A model generated the notes under the pieces. The model was not told where the DNA came from and searched no databases. It was given only the letters and a program-made list of their open reading frames with translations. Positions 48,081-56,720 of a stretch of 64,000 bases of DNA are shown one piece after another. How positions within the stretch are numbered: position 1 is the first letter of the stretch; each line of letters begins with the position of its first letter. The position numbers and the translations under genes were made by a program. The stretch is from Tianweitania sediminis (GTDB taxonomy: Bacteria > Pseudomonadota > Alphaproteobacteria > Rhizobiales > Rhizobiaceae), in assembly GCF_017813335.1 (NCBI RefSeq), contig NZ_JAGIYY010000002.1, forward strand, positions 124,001 through 188,000, written 5' to 3'.

Positions 48081-48252
48081 TGGCCCTTCTTGCGTGTGGG
48101 GCAGTGGAAGCGGTTAGGGTTGTCGACGCGGTTTAACGCACAATGGACTGCGGTTCCAAGTGTGCGGAAAGACGGCGCTGATGCGTCGTGCAGGACATTG
48201 ATCCGCGCGAAGCGCACGGGCATAACATGCCGCAAGTTGGGAGGACGTGACT

Positions 48253-50211
48253 ATGACTTCGACACAGCCGCTTTGGACGCCTTCGCGCGAACGCATCGAA
48301 CATCATCCGATGACGCGCTTCATGGCGGAAGCGGCGGCAATCGCCAAGCGCGACATGGCGGATTACGAAGCGCTTCACCGCTGGTCGATTGAGGATCCCG
48401 AAGCGTTCTGGCAACTGATCTGGAACTTCACCGGCGTGGTCGGTGAGCCCGGTGAGCGCGTGCTCGAAAACGGCGATAAGATGCCCGGCGCGCAGTTCTT
48501 TCCAGATGCGAAACTGAGCTTCGCAGAAAACCTCCTGAAACACACCGGTCCAGAAGAGGCGATGGTGTTTCGCGGCGAAGACAAGGTCGAGCGCCGCATG
48601 AGCTGGGACGACCTGCATGCGCTGGTGTCGCGCCTGCAGCAGCTGTTCGAAACGGCCGGCGTGACAGTTGGCGACCGCGTCGCTGCGATGATGCCCAACA
48701 TGCCCGAAACCGTTGCCGTGATGTTGGCGGCCTCCTCGCTTGGGGCGATCTTCTCGTCCTGTTCCCCTGATTTCGGCGAACAAGGCGTGCTCGATCGCTT
48801 CGGGCAGATCGAACCGACCATTTTCGTGGCCCCAGATGGCTACTGGTACAACGGCAAGGCCATCGATGTGGGTGGGAAGGTGGCGGCAATTGCGAAACGG
48901 CTGCCGAGCGCCCGCAAGGTGTTGATCGTTGATTACCTTGGCCGGGGCGGGGACGTCGCCGCTGCCATCCCAAACGGAGAGGTCTTCGAAAAAGCCTTGA
49001 GCGAGTTTGCGGCCAAGCCGGTGCGCTTTACCCGGCTGCCTTTCGCCCAGCCGCTCTACATCCTGTTTTCGTCCGGCACTACGGGCATCCCGAAATGCAT
49101 CGTGCATGCGCAGGGCGGGGTGCTTCTGCAGCACGTGAAGGAGCACCAGTTGCACGGCGGCATCGAGCCGGGCGACCGCTTCTTCCATTACACCACTTGC
49201 GGCTGGATGATGTGGAACTGGCTGGTGTCGGGCCTGGCAAGCGGGGCCACGCTTGTTCTTTATGACGGGTCGCCCTTCTACCCCGGCAACACCGCGATGT
49301 TCGACCTCGCCGAACAAGAGCGACTGACCTATTTCGGCACGTCCGCGAAGTTCATTGACGCCGCGCGCAAGGCTGGCCTGCGTCCTAGCGAAACGCATGA
49401 CCTGTCAGCGCTGAAGACATTGTCGTCCACCGGCTCACCTCTGTCGCCGGAAGGTTTCGACTTCGTGTATGACGGCATCAAGAAGGACGTGCATCTGGCA
49501 TCCATGTCCGGCGGCACCGACCTTTGCGCCTGCTTCGTGATCGGCATCCCCATCAAGCCCGTGTGGTCTGGCGAAATCCAGGGTCCGGCGATCGGCATGG
49601 CCACCGACGTCTGGAACGACGAAGGCCAGCACGTGGTGGGCGAAAAGGGAGAACTCGTTTGCCCACGGCCGTTCCCGTCCATGCCGGTGATGTTCTGGGC
49701 CGACCCGGATGGCAGGAAATATCATGATGCGTATTTCGACCGCTTCCCCAATGTCTGGTGCCACGGCGATTTCGCGGAATGGACGAACCATGGCGGCCTC
49801 ATCATCCATGGCCGCTCGGACGCGACGCTCAACCCGGGCGGCGTACGCATCGGCACGGCCGAGATCTACAATGTCGTGGAGCAGATGGACGAGGTGGTGG
49901 AGGCGCTCTGCATCGGCCAGAACTGGGACAACGACGTGCGGGTGGTGCTGTTTGTGCGGTTGGCCGAAGGGTTGACCCTCGACGCGGCTCTGGAGGACCG
50001 GATCAAGGCCAAGGTGCGTTCAGGTGCGACCCCGCGGCATGTGCCGGCCAAGGTCGTGCAGGTCGGGGATATCCCGCGCACCAAGTCGGGCAAGATCGTG
50101 GAACTCGCGGTGCGGCAGGTGGTTCACGGCGACACCGTGCGCAACAAGGAAGCGCTCGCCAACCCCGAAGCGCTCGAGCTTTTCCGGGATCGCCAAGAGC
50201 TCGCGAGCTAG
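48253..50211 (+). CDS. Acetoacetyl-CoA synthetase
   Basis: 652 residues of the acyl-CoA synthetase family. ATP loop YILFSSGTTGIPKCIVHAQG, N-terminal block DPEAFWQLIWNFTGVVGEPG, and the catalytic lysine near the C-terminus in PRTKSGKIVELAV. The subfamily turns acetoacetate into acetoacetyl-CoA, used for growth on 3-hydroxybutyrate and when polyhydroxybutyrate is broken down. GGGAGG precedes the ATG at 48253; a GTG two codons upstream is in frame. A phasin gene lies 4 kb away, in keeping with PHB turnover. Confidence 0.93.
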   Translation: MTSTQPLWTPSRERIEHHPMTRFMAEAAAIAKRDMADYEALHRWSIEDPEAFWQLIWNFTGVVGEPGERVLENGDKMPGAQFFPDAKLSFAENLLKHTGPEEAMVFRGEDKVERRMSWDDLHALVSRLQQLFETAGVTVGDRVAAMMPNMPETVAVMLAASSLGAIFSSCSPDFGEQGVLDRFGQIEPTIFVAPDGYWYNGKAIDVGGKVAAIAKRLPSARKVLIVDYLGRGGDVAAAIPNGEVFEKALSEFAAKPVRFTRLPFAQPLYILFSSGTTGIPKCIVHAQGGVLLQHVKEHQLHGGIEPGDRFFHYTTCGWMMWNWLVSGLASGATLVLYDGSPFYPGNTAMFDLAEQERLTYFGTSAKFIDAARKAGLRPSETHDLSALKTLSSTGSPLSPEGFDFVYDGIKKDVHLASMSGGTDLCACFVIGIPIKPVWSGEIQGPAIGMATDVWNDEGQHVVGEKGELVCPRPFPSMPVMFWADPDGRKYHDAYFDRFPNVWCHGDFAEWTNHGGLIIHGRSDATLNPGGVRIGTAEIYNVVEQMDEVVEALCIGQNWDNDVRVVLFVRLAEGLTLDAALEDRIKAKVRSGATPRHVPAKVVQVGDIPRTKSGKIVELAVRQVVHGDTVRNKEALANPEALELFRDRQELAS

Positions 50212-50449
50212 GCGCTGGTTAACAGATCCCTTCGGTGATATTTACCACCACTTCACAGCTCATGCCGAAATGTAAAAACGGGAAGAGTCTGGTAAGGTCT
50301 TGTTAAGGGCTGATCGCGATAGTGAGGCTAACTTGATCGGAGCAATCCGAATGCCGGATCCCCAGCCGGACAGTTCAAGCCCCTCGCGTAACAGCCTTCT
50401 AACTTCAAGCGCCCTCGGGCGCTTTTTTCTTGCCCGCGGCTTGCCTGTG
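50212..50449. other. Intergenic after the acetoacetyl-CoA synthetase gene, possible small RNA
   Basis: About 240 bases between convergent genes. It ends in a clear terminator (50407-50428) which is some 200 bases past the synthetase stop, further than needed for that gene. A TTGTTA at 50303 could be a -35 element, but I see no convincing -10. An independent small RNA is possible, not shown. Confidence 0.3.
50407..50428 (+). terminator. Intrinsic terminator
   Basis: AAGCGCC and GGCGCTT with a short CTCG loop, then TTTTTT. Ends transcription coming from the acetoacetyl-CoA synthetase gene, or from an unseen small RNA. Confidence 0.85.
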
Positions 50450-53400
50450 TCAATCGGCAAGCACGCGCGTGGATGGAAAGGTGATTTCCACCAATGTGCC
50501 GTCGCCCGGGCGTGAGTCGATCACGAAGCGTGCGCGGTTGGCTTCAACCATGGCCTTTGTGAGCGGAAGCCCGAGCCCGGTCCCGTCGCCGCGGGCGCGC
50601 CTCAGGGCGTTGATCTGCTTGAATGGGCGGAGTGCCTGGTCGATCTCGGCGCTGGACATGCCGACACCAGTGTCGCGGATCCGCAGGATGACCTCGCCAT
50701 GAGGTTCGTAAACCGTGGACACGATGACCTGCCCGCCGGCCTGGGTATAGCGCACGGCGTTTGACAGCAGGTTCAGCGCAATCTGGCGGATGCTGCGGAG
50801 GTCGGCAACGACATCTGGCAAGCGCGACGCGAAACTGGAGCGGATGATCACGCGTTCGCGGTTGGCTTGCGGCTGCATGATCGCCACGGCTTCGGCAAGC
50901 GCGTCGTTCAGTGACACCGCGGTGTAGCTCAGTTCCTGTTCGCCCGCTTCGATCTTCGAAATGTCGAGGAGGTCGTTGACGAGGTCGAGAACATGGGTGC
51001 CGGAGCGATTGATGTCTCGGAGGTATTCGCGGTACCGCTCGTTGCCGACGGGTCCGAACCGCTCCTCCATCATCAGTTCCGAAAACCCGATAATGGCGTT
51101 GAGCGGCGTCCGGATCTCATGGCTGACGCGCGCCAGAAAATCGCTCTTCTGGGACGACGAGCGCTCCGCCTGCGCCCGGGCCTGCGTCAGTTCCTCTTCC
51201 GCGCGCTTCCACTGGGTGATTTCCCGCAAAACGGCGCAGAATCCGCCCTGAGCCGGAAGACGTCCGATGGTGATGAAAAGCGGAATGAAACCGCCCTGCT
51301 TTTCGCGCCCGATCACCTCGCGGCCATCGTTGAGAACGCTGGCTACGCCATGGTCGGTCAGACCGTGGAGGTACTCCTTGATCGCCCGCTGGCTTTCGAT
51401 CGCGAACAGGGACGAGAACGGCTGCCCTTCAACACCGGCCGAATCGACGCCGAACAAGGCTTCGGCCGGCTGGCTCAAACTGCGGATGCGCGAATCGGGT
51501 GTGATCAGAACGACGCCATCCGTTGCCGTGTCGATGATGGCCCGCATCTCCTCCAAGAGTGCCTGGGTACGCGACAGCGCGTCCTCGTCCACCGAGGCGA
51601 CTTCAGGCACGGCCTGTTGCGGTGGCGTCACCAGGGTCAGGGGCAGCCGGGTCACGTTGTCGCCGAGGTTCTCCGGATTCTGTGCGATGTCCGTGTCATG
51701 CAAGTCCTGCAGGGCCGACCATTCACTTTGCGGCTCTCCTTCGGCCCGCCGCAACGAGAGCATCAGCGACTTGCCGCCTCCCCAGGGCACCGACTGCAGA
51801 TGGGCATGCACCGGGATCTGTTCGCCGTCGAAGCGGCGCACAAACAGGCGCCGGTCCTTTGCGGCGGTTTCCTTTCCCACCGGTGCGGGAAACAGCGCTT
51901 CCAGACCGCCGGCAGCAGAAATCGCCGCAAGCGAGTCGAAGCCGGTCAGCGAAAAGAACTCACGATTGGCGAAATCGAGACGGTCACCGGCATGGATGAT
52001 CAGCGCAATCGGTAGCGCATCGATCAGCTCGCGTTCCGCATCAGGCAGTTTGGTGAAGTTGGGCTGCTCGCCGAAGCGACCTGAAACCTCTTCATCGTCG
52101 CCGAAGGCAGGTTCGGATTGCAGATCCGCAAAATCCTCCAGGAGAGAGTCGGCGGCTTGGACGTCGTGGTCCACTGTCGGGGGAAGCGCAACCGGCGCAT
52201 CCGCGGCCAGTGGCTCGATCCCAACGAACGGCGCGGGGGAGGCATCCGTCGTTTCCACGAGCTCCGTTGGCGACACCTCGTCGCCAGATTCTCCGTGCTC
52301 CTCCTCGATTGCGGCAACTTCGGCGGGGGTGGCACCGCCGTCGAGCGAAGGCGACACGGCATCCTCCTCCAGCGCGGCAGCCGTGTCCCCGCCGTCTTCA
52401 TCAACCGAGCCGTCATGAGCAACCGATTGCGCCGGCTCTTCCATCCGCGCGCTTGGTGGCAGCTCAAGCACGCGATCAGCCAGCGGAATCTTGGTTGCGC
52501 GCGGCCAACTGCCTTCCACGGCAGCGCGGGCCAATACATCCTCGTTTTCTTCTGCCGCAAGCTCATCTGCCGGCTGCGCATCGCGCCGGGGTTCTGAACC
52601 AGCAGCGTTAACGTCGCTGTCCTGCGGGGCAATGGCCGGTGCCGGGGCGGCTGATGGCGCGACAGGGATCACCGGGAGAGCGCTCGCCTCGGCGGAGGGT
52701 TGTTGCGGCACGTCGGTCACGATGCTCATCACCTTTTCCGATTCCGGCGCGGCTTCATCGGCGGCCTTCAATCGATGTCCGATTTCTTGAAACGCGATGC
52801 GTTCACTGCTGCTCAAAGCAGCCCGTTCGGCCAGCGCCTGCCGGTGTGCTGCAAGGCGCACCACCTTCTCGATGGTTGAAGAAGGGGAAGAAGGACGCCC
52901 GTTTGCTGCTTCCGTGGAAACAAGAACCGGCGGTTCACCCCGGAACGGATCTTCTTCCACGTCGCCGGACGCTTCGTCATCAATGGTGGGGACAGCCTGG
53001 GGATCGGCTGTGGACGGGGCAGGCCCAGCAACCGGATCAGCCGCAACGGCATCAATAAAGCGGGCCACGCCGAACCCGCGAAAACCCTCGAAACCGCGGT
53101 TGCGGTCGTAAACGGGAAGCGCGGCGAGATCCACCGGCGCACGCATGGAGCCGTTGCCGGGCAGGGGCCAAAGCACGGACCGGCCCGACCAGGTGTCTCG
53201 TCGCTCCAGGAGCCCGGTGATTTCCCCATCCTCGTCGAAGCCGAGGGCGGCGGCGATCTCGCGAAACGACCGCCCGATCACGGCTCCCTCATCGGAACCC
53301 ATGGCTTCGAGGAATTCGGGAGATATCGCGCTGAAGCAACCCTGAGCGTCCGTGCGCCACACGAACCGCAGCGATCCCTTCCGCCTCGCGGAACCCGCCG

Positions 53401-54166
53401 CCACATGGGCTGAGGCCGGAATAGCGGCCTCCTCCATTGTTGCTGCGTCATCCGCTGCGTCGCTGGCCGCCATCTCGCTTGTTGGTACGCTTGCCGGAGT
53501 GTCGCCGGGTTCAGCCCCTTCGCTCACGGCGATCAACAAAAACAGCGCCGGATCGTCGCCGAGCTTCGCAAGGCCGGCGGGCAAAAGGCCGCGCCTCGAC
53601 GGCAGTCGGCGCTTGGCAACCTGGCCACGCGCGTGAGCAGCGCTTGCGGCGAGCGCCGCCAAATCCGCGTCATGGAAGCCCGCTTCTTCGAACGAAGACG
53701 TGGCGGCCAGTGCCTTGCCGCCATCGTCGAGGATCGCAGCTGCGTGATCATCCACCGCGAACCCCGCGATCGCCTGCTGCCATGCCTTGTCCGGTTCCGC
53801 GGCAAGGTCGAGAAACGACACAAGAACGGCAACTTCACCGTCGGGCAAGGTCACCGGCTCAAGCGCCAAGCGCGACAAGCGGCTCAACAACGTGGCGGCG
53901 GACCGCACCACGATCGTGCGATTCGGCTGAACGTGGGGAAAGCCCGGCGTTGCCGCAATCTGGCGCCGCGCAATGGCCGGCAGCGGATTGGCCGCCCCCA
54001 TCGCCTCATCGATGGCTTGGAAGCCCAGCGCCTTGGCGCCTGCACCATTGGCCCACAGGATCTCGTCCAGATCAGCGTCGAACACGACCAATGCTTCACC
54101 GGCGGCAAAGCGCGTCCGGACAGGCTCGAGCGCGACCACGTCGATGAAGGAGTAGACCTGGTTCAT
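50450..54166 (-). CDS. pdhS: PdhS-like PAS-domain sensor histidine kinase
   Basis: 1238 residues, no membrane helix. The N-terminus is a PAS-like sensor (SFIDVVALEPVRTRF, ALVVFDADLDEILWANGAGA). The middle, about residues 375-700, is Ala/Glu/Pro/Val-rich low complexity. Two further PAS domains follow (ALIIHAGDRLDFANREFFSL and ATDGVVLITPDSRIRSLSQP). The H-box SHEIRTPLNAIIGFSELMME has its His near residue 1018, then NLLSNAVRYTQAGG and GDGTGLGLPLTKA. This layout matches Brucella PdhS, a PleC/DivJ relative that acts on DivK in the cell-cycle path to CtrA. A TTAA-N7-TTAA box sits just upstream. PleC/DivJ-type kinases in general are the alternative. Confidence 0.85.
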   Translation of the reverse strand: MNQVYSFIDVVALEPVRTRFAAGEALVVFDADLDEILWANGAGAKALGFQAIDEAMGAANPLPAIARRQIAATPGFPHVQPNRTIVVRSAATLLSRLSRLALEPVTLPDGEVAVLVSFLDLAAEPDKAWQQAIAGFAVDDHAAAILDDGGKALAATSSFEEAGFHDADLAALAASAAHARGQVAKRRLPSRRGLLPAGLAKLGDDPALFLLIAVSEGAEPGDTPASVPTSEMAASDAADDAATMEEAAIPASAHVAAGSARRKGSLRFVWRTDAQGCFSAISPEFLEAMGSDEGAVIGRSFREIAAALGFDEDGEITGLLERRDTWSGRSVLWPLPGNGSMRAPVDLAALPVYDRNRGFEGFRGFGVARFIDAVAADPVAGPAPSTADPQAVPTIDDEASGDVEEDPFRGEPPVLVSTEAANGRPSSPSSTIEKVVRLAAHRQALAERAALSSSERIAFQEIGHRLKAADEAAPESEKVMSIVTDVPQQPSAEASALPVIPVAPSAAPAPAIAPQDSDVNAAGSEPRRDAQPADELAAEENEDVLARAAVEGSWPRATKIPLADRVLELPPSARMEEPAQSVAHDGSVDEDGGDTAAALEEDAVSPSLDGGATPAEVAAIEEEHGESGDEVSPTELVETTDASPAPFVGIEPLAADAPVALPPTVDHDVQAADSLLEDFADLQSEPAFGDDEEVSGRFGEQPNFTKLPDAERELIDALPIALIIHAGDRLDFANREFFSLTGFDSLAAISAAGGLEALFPAPVGKETAAKDRRLFVRRFDGEQIPVHAHLQSVPWGGGKSLMLSLRRAEGEPQSEWSALQDLHDTDIAQNPENLGDNVTRLPLTLVTPPQQAVPEVASVDEDALSRTQALLEEMRAIIDTATDGVVLITPDSRIRSLSQPAEALFGVDSAGVEGQPFSSLFAIESQRAIKEYLHGLTDHGVASVLNDGREVIGREKQGGFIPLFITIGRLPAQGGFCAVLREITQWKRAEEELTQARAQAERSSSQKSDFLARVSHEIRTPLNAIIGFSELMMEERFGPVGNERYREYLRDINRSGTHVLDLVNDLLDISKIEAGEQELSYTAVSLNDALAEAVAIMQPQANRERVIIRSSFASRLPDVVADLRSIRQIALNLLSNAVRYTQAGGQVIVSTVYEPHGEVILRIRDTGVGMSSAEIDQALRPFKQINALRRARGDGTGLGLPLTKAMVEANRARFVIDSRPGDGTLVEITFPSTRVLAD

Positions 54167-54185
54167 GCAGCGCCTTGGTTCGCTC

Positions 54186-54200
54186 TTAACGCATTATTAA
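54186..54200. promoter_or_regulatory. CtrA-type box upstream of the PdhS-like gene
   Basis: TTAACGCATTATTAA is an exact TTAA-N7-TTAA, the full CtrA recognition pattern. It lies 20 bases from the PdhS-like start codon (minus strand) and some 220 bases from the phasin start. It overlaps a 14-base palindrome, CATTATTAATAATG (54192-54205), in an AT-rich patch. Confidence 0.55.
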
Positions 54201-54418
54201 TAATGAGAAAGCGTCCCGAAATCCACTCGCGTTCGGCCTGAACCGCACACCGATCGGCGAAGTGGTTAACAGGCCAGTTTCCGGTCGAACAACCGCAATG
54301 CAGCAAAAATGTTGCGGTGCACAATAAAATGCGCTATAGAATTGGGCAATGCGCCGCTTGGAGCGGCACGGCAGTGACAAGCACTCGACAAAACTCATCC
54401 CTTTCCAGGAGTAGCGGA

Positions 54419-54871
54419 ATGTCCGAAGCTTTCCCCAAATCGACTGAAACGCCTTTCCCCACGTTCGACGCCAACCCGGCTGTTGATCAGTTTCGTGCCT
54501 TTGCCGAAAAGGGTATGGAACAGTCCCGCGAAGCCTATAGCCGCTTCAAGGAAGGTGCCGAAGATGCCCAGAAGGCTGTGGAGGCGTCTTTCGAAAATGC
54601 CCGCGCCGTTTCAAGCGAACTGTCGCTGAAGTCGCTTGCCGCCATGCGCGCCAACACGGAACTTTCCTTCTCGCATCTTGAGGCTCTCATGGGCGTCAAG
54701 ACCGTCTCCGATTTCGTGGAACTGCAGTCTTCCTTTATGCGCAAGCAGATGGAACTCGCCATGAACCAGGCGAAGGAGATCCAGACCGTGTCCACCAAAA
54801 GTGTGGAAGAATTGACGCGTCCCTTGAAGGACGTGGTCGGCAAGAACTGGACGGACCTGAAGGTCGCCTGA
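54419..54871 (+). CDS. Phasin family protein
   Basis: 150 residues, almost wholly helical. FRAFAEKGMEQSREAYSRFK and SVEELTRPLKDVVGKNW are typical of the alphaproteobacterial phasin (TIGR01841-like) group. Phasins coat polyhydroxybutyrate granules; some serve as stress-related proteins. ATG at 54419 follows AGGAG. The open frame extends to 54317 without similarity. Confidence 0.92.
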   Translation: MSEAFPKSTETPFPTFDANPAVDQFRAFAEKGMEQSREAYSRFKEGAEDAQKAVEASFENARAVSSELSLKSLAAMRANTELSFSHLEALMGVKTVSDFVELQSSFMRKQMELAMNQAKEIQTVSTKSVEELTRPLKDVVGKNWTDLKVA

Positions 54872-54943
54872 TCGCGCCGCAGGTCGGCCATTCTCAGCAG
54901 CGAAAGCTGACAGGCCGGCTCCGCGCAGCGAAGGCACGAAACC

Positions 54944-54968
54944 AAGGCCGGCGTTCAACGCCGGTCTT
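54944..54968 (+). terminator. Terminator of the phasin gene
   Basis: An 11-base-pair stem (core GGCCGGCGT / ACGCCGGTC, with one G-T pair) around a TCA loop, followed by TCTCTT. It lies 75 bases past the phasin stop and before tRNA-His. Confidence 0.75.
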
Positions 54969-55061
54969 TCTCTTGAGGCGTCCGCGTCTTCGGTCTTGAA
55001 TTCGGCACCGTTTGTCGGTAGTGGAGCCCCGAAGCCGCCTTGCATGAAAAGGCGTGCGCTT

Positions 55062-55138
55062 GCGGTTGTAGCTCAGTTGGTTAGAGCGCCGGATTGTGGA
55101 TCCGGAGGTCGGTGGTTCGAGCCCACCCAACCGTACCA
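55062..55138 (+). tRNA. tRNA-His (GTG)
   Basis: 77 bases with encoded CCA. Acceptor GCGGTTG pairs with CAACCGT (G1-U72), followed by A73; anticodon stem CCGGA / TCCGG with loop TTGTGGA gives GTG at 55096-55098. There is no encoded extra 5' G and position 73 is A, not C: the known alphaproteobacterial exception to the usual tRNA-His identity rule. Confidence 0.97.
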
Positions 55139-55277
55139 CTCCACACCTTTGGAAATCCTGTTAAAGGGCGGACGCTCACCACGTGAGACGTTGCCGATGC
55201 CTCGCGCACCCCGCGCTCGGCGATGAGATCCTCTCCTTCACCGAGCGTTCGGGCACTCCCCAATGGGGGTCTGGTTT

Positions 55278-55349
55278 TCAGCGTCCGCTGCGGCGAAGCA
55301 CCTTTTTCATGATCCAGCCCAGCAACAATGTCTTCAAGATCCTGCCCAT
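55278..55349 (-). CDS. Possible 23-residue membrane-associated peptide
   Basis: MGRILKTLLLGWIMKKVLRR and three more residues: a short amphipathic or membrane-spanning segment with a basic tail. AAGGAA lies seven bases upstream of the ATG at 55349; a second ATG two codons earlier is in frame. Small and unproven, but the ribosome site and the basic-hydrophobic pattern make it worth noting. No named relative. Confidence 0.35.
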   Translation of the reverse strand: MGRILKTLLLGWIMKKVLRRSGR

Positions 55350-55560
55350 AGCCATTTCCTTTTTTCGGCTTCCGTGGGCGGTCAACTTGGAACAAGCCGT
55401 GCAGGTTCCGCTGTGTACCTCCCCATGATGTGAAACGGATTGGCAGGCTTGGTTCGCCCTCGTTGTTCCCGCTGGACGGCAGCGGGCCGATGTTGGATGA
55501 AGCGTCAGGAGTCGTTCCCGCTGGGAACGGCGCAAACAGCTTTCGCGTGAGGAGACGGGA

Positions 55561-56661
55561 ATGGAAGGTCCGCTGGCGGGGGTCCGCATCATCGATCTGA
55601 CAACGGTTATCGCCGGCCCTTACGCGACCCAGATCCTTGGCGACATGGGCGCCGATGTTCTCAAGGTGGAGCCTGCCGGCGGCGACATCATGCGGGCTCC
55701 CGGCCCGTCCCGGTCGCCGGAAATGGGTGCCGCCTTTCTCAACTGCAACCGCAACAAGGACAGCCTGCGCCTCGACTTGCGCCAACAGGCAGATCGCGAC
55801 CGCTTGACCGAACTGGTGGCATCGGCGGACGTGTTTGTTCACAACATGCGCATGAATGCGGCGCGTCGGGCAGGGCTCGACGCTCAAACGCTGCTCGAGC
55901 GCAACCCGAAGCTCATTTACTGCGCCATCGTCGGCTTCGGCCAGGACGGACCCTACCGCGATCGACCAGCCTACGATGACGTCATCCAGGCGGCGTCCGG
56001 CTGGGCAGAACTCACGGCACGGACCGGCGGCGAACCGCGCTATGCACCCACCATCGTGGCCGACAAGACAACGGGGCTGTTTGCTGTGTCAGCGATCAAC
56101 GCCGCCCTTTTCAGTCGCTCGCAAACGGGCCGGGGCCAGGCCATCGAAATCCCGATGTTCGAGACCATGGCCTCCTTTTTGATGGTTGAACATCTTTCCG
56201 GGCTGACGTTCGTGCCGCCGGATGGTGGTTCCGGTTATTCCCGCATCTTGTCGCGCCATCGCCGGCCCTTCAAAACGGCGGACAGCTATATCGGCGTGAT
56301 GCCTTACACGGCAGCGCACTGGAACGCCGTGTTCAGCGCCGCGGGCCGGGCCGATTGGGCGAAGGAAGCGGCAACGATCTCTAACCGCGAACGCGCGGAA
56401 AGGATCGAAACACTGTATGAGCGCCTTGCCACGTGCCTGCTGGAAAAAACCAGTGCCGAATGGCTGGCTGCGCTGGAAGAGCTGCAGGTGCCAAGCGCCC
56501 CGGTGAATGCCTTGGACGATCTTCTTGAAGACCCTCACCTGCAGGCGGTCGGGTTGTTCGAGAAAGTGACGCATCCGACCGAAGGCGAGATCATCAATGT
56601 TCGTTCGCCCATTCGCTTTTCCGGCACACCGACAACAACGCGGAAATTCGCGCCCAAATAG
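55561..56661 (+). CDS. Family III CoA-transferase (CaiB/BaiF type)
   Basis: 366 residues. Opening GPLAGVRIIDLTTVIAGPYA with ILGDMGADVLKVEPAGGD; the catalytic Asp is in PTIVADKTTGLFAVSAI. These enzymes move CoA from one acid to another; the acids here are not known. GGAG lies before the ATG at 55561. No neighbouring gene indicates the substrate. Confidence 0.9.
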   Translation: MEGPLAGVRIIDLTTVIAGPYATQILGDMGADVLKVEPAGGDIMRAPGPSRSPEMGAAFLNCNRNKDSLRLDLRQQADRDRLTELVASADVFVHNMRMNAARRAGLDAQTLLERNPKLIYCAIVGFGQDGPYRDRPAYDDVIQAASGWAELTARTGGEPRYAPTIVADKTTGLFAVSAINAALFSRSQTGRGQAIEIPMFETMASFLMVEHLSGLTFVPPDGGSGYSRILSRHRRPFKTADSYIGVMPYTAAHWNAVFSAAGRADWAKEAATISNRERAERIETLYERLATCLLEKTSAEWLAALEELQVPSAPVNALDDLLEDPHLQAVGLFEKVTHPTEGEIINVRSPIRFSGTPTTTRKFAPK

Positions 56662-56720
56662 GGCAGGGGCGCGTCGTCGCCGCGCCAAGGCTCACGCGGC
56701 GACGCTCAGGCGTCGCTAGC

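Noticed and set aside
50993-52418. Two long plus-strand frames
   Set aside because: Antisense to the PdhS-like kinase, partly over its low-complexity part, which keeps other frames open by composition alone.
56671-56705. Hairpin after the CoA-transferase gene
   Set aside because: A GC-rich stem is possible (GTCGCCGCG / CGCGGCGAC), but no T-run follows in either direction, so I do not call a terminator.
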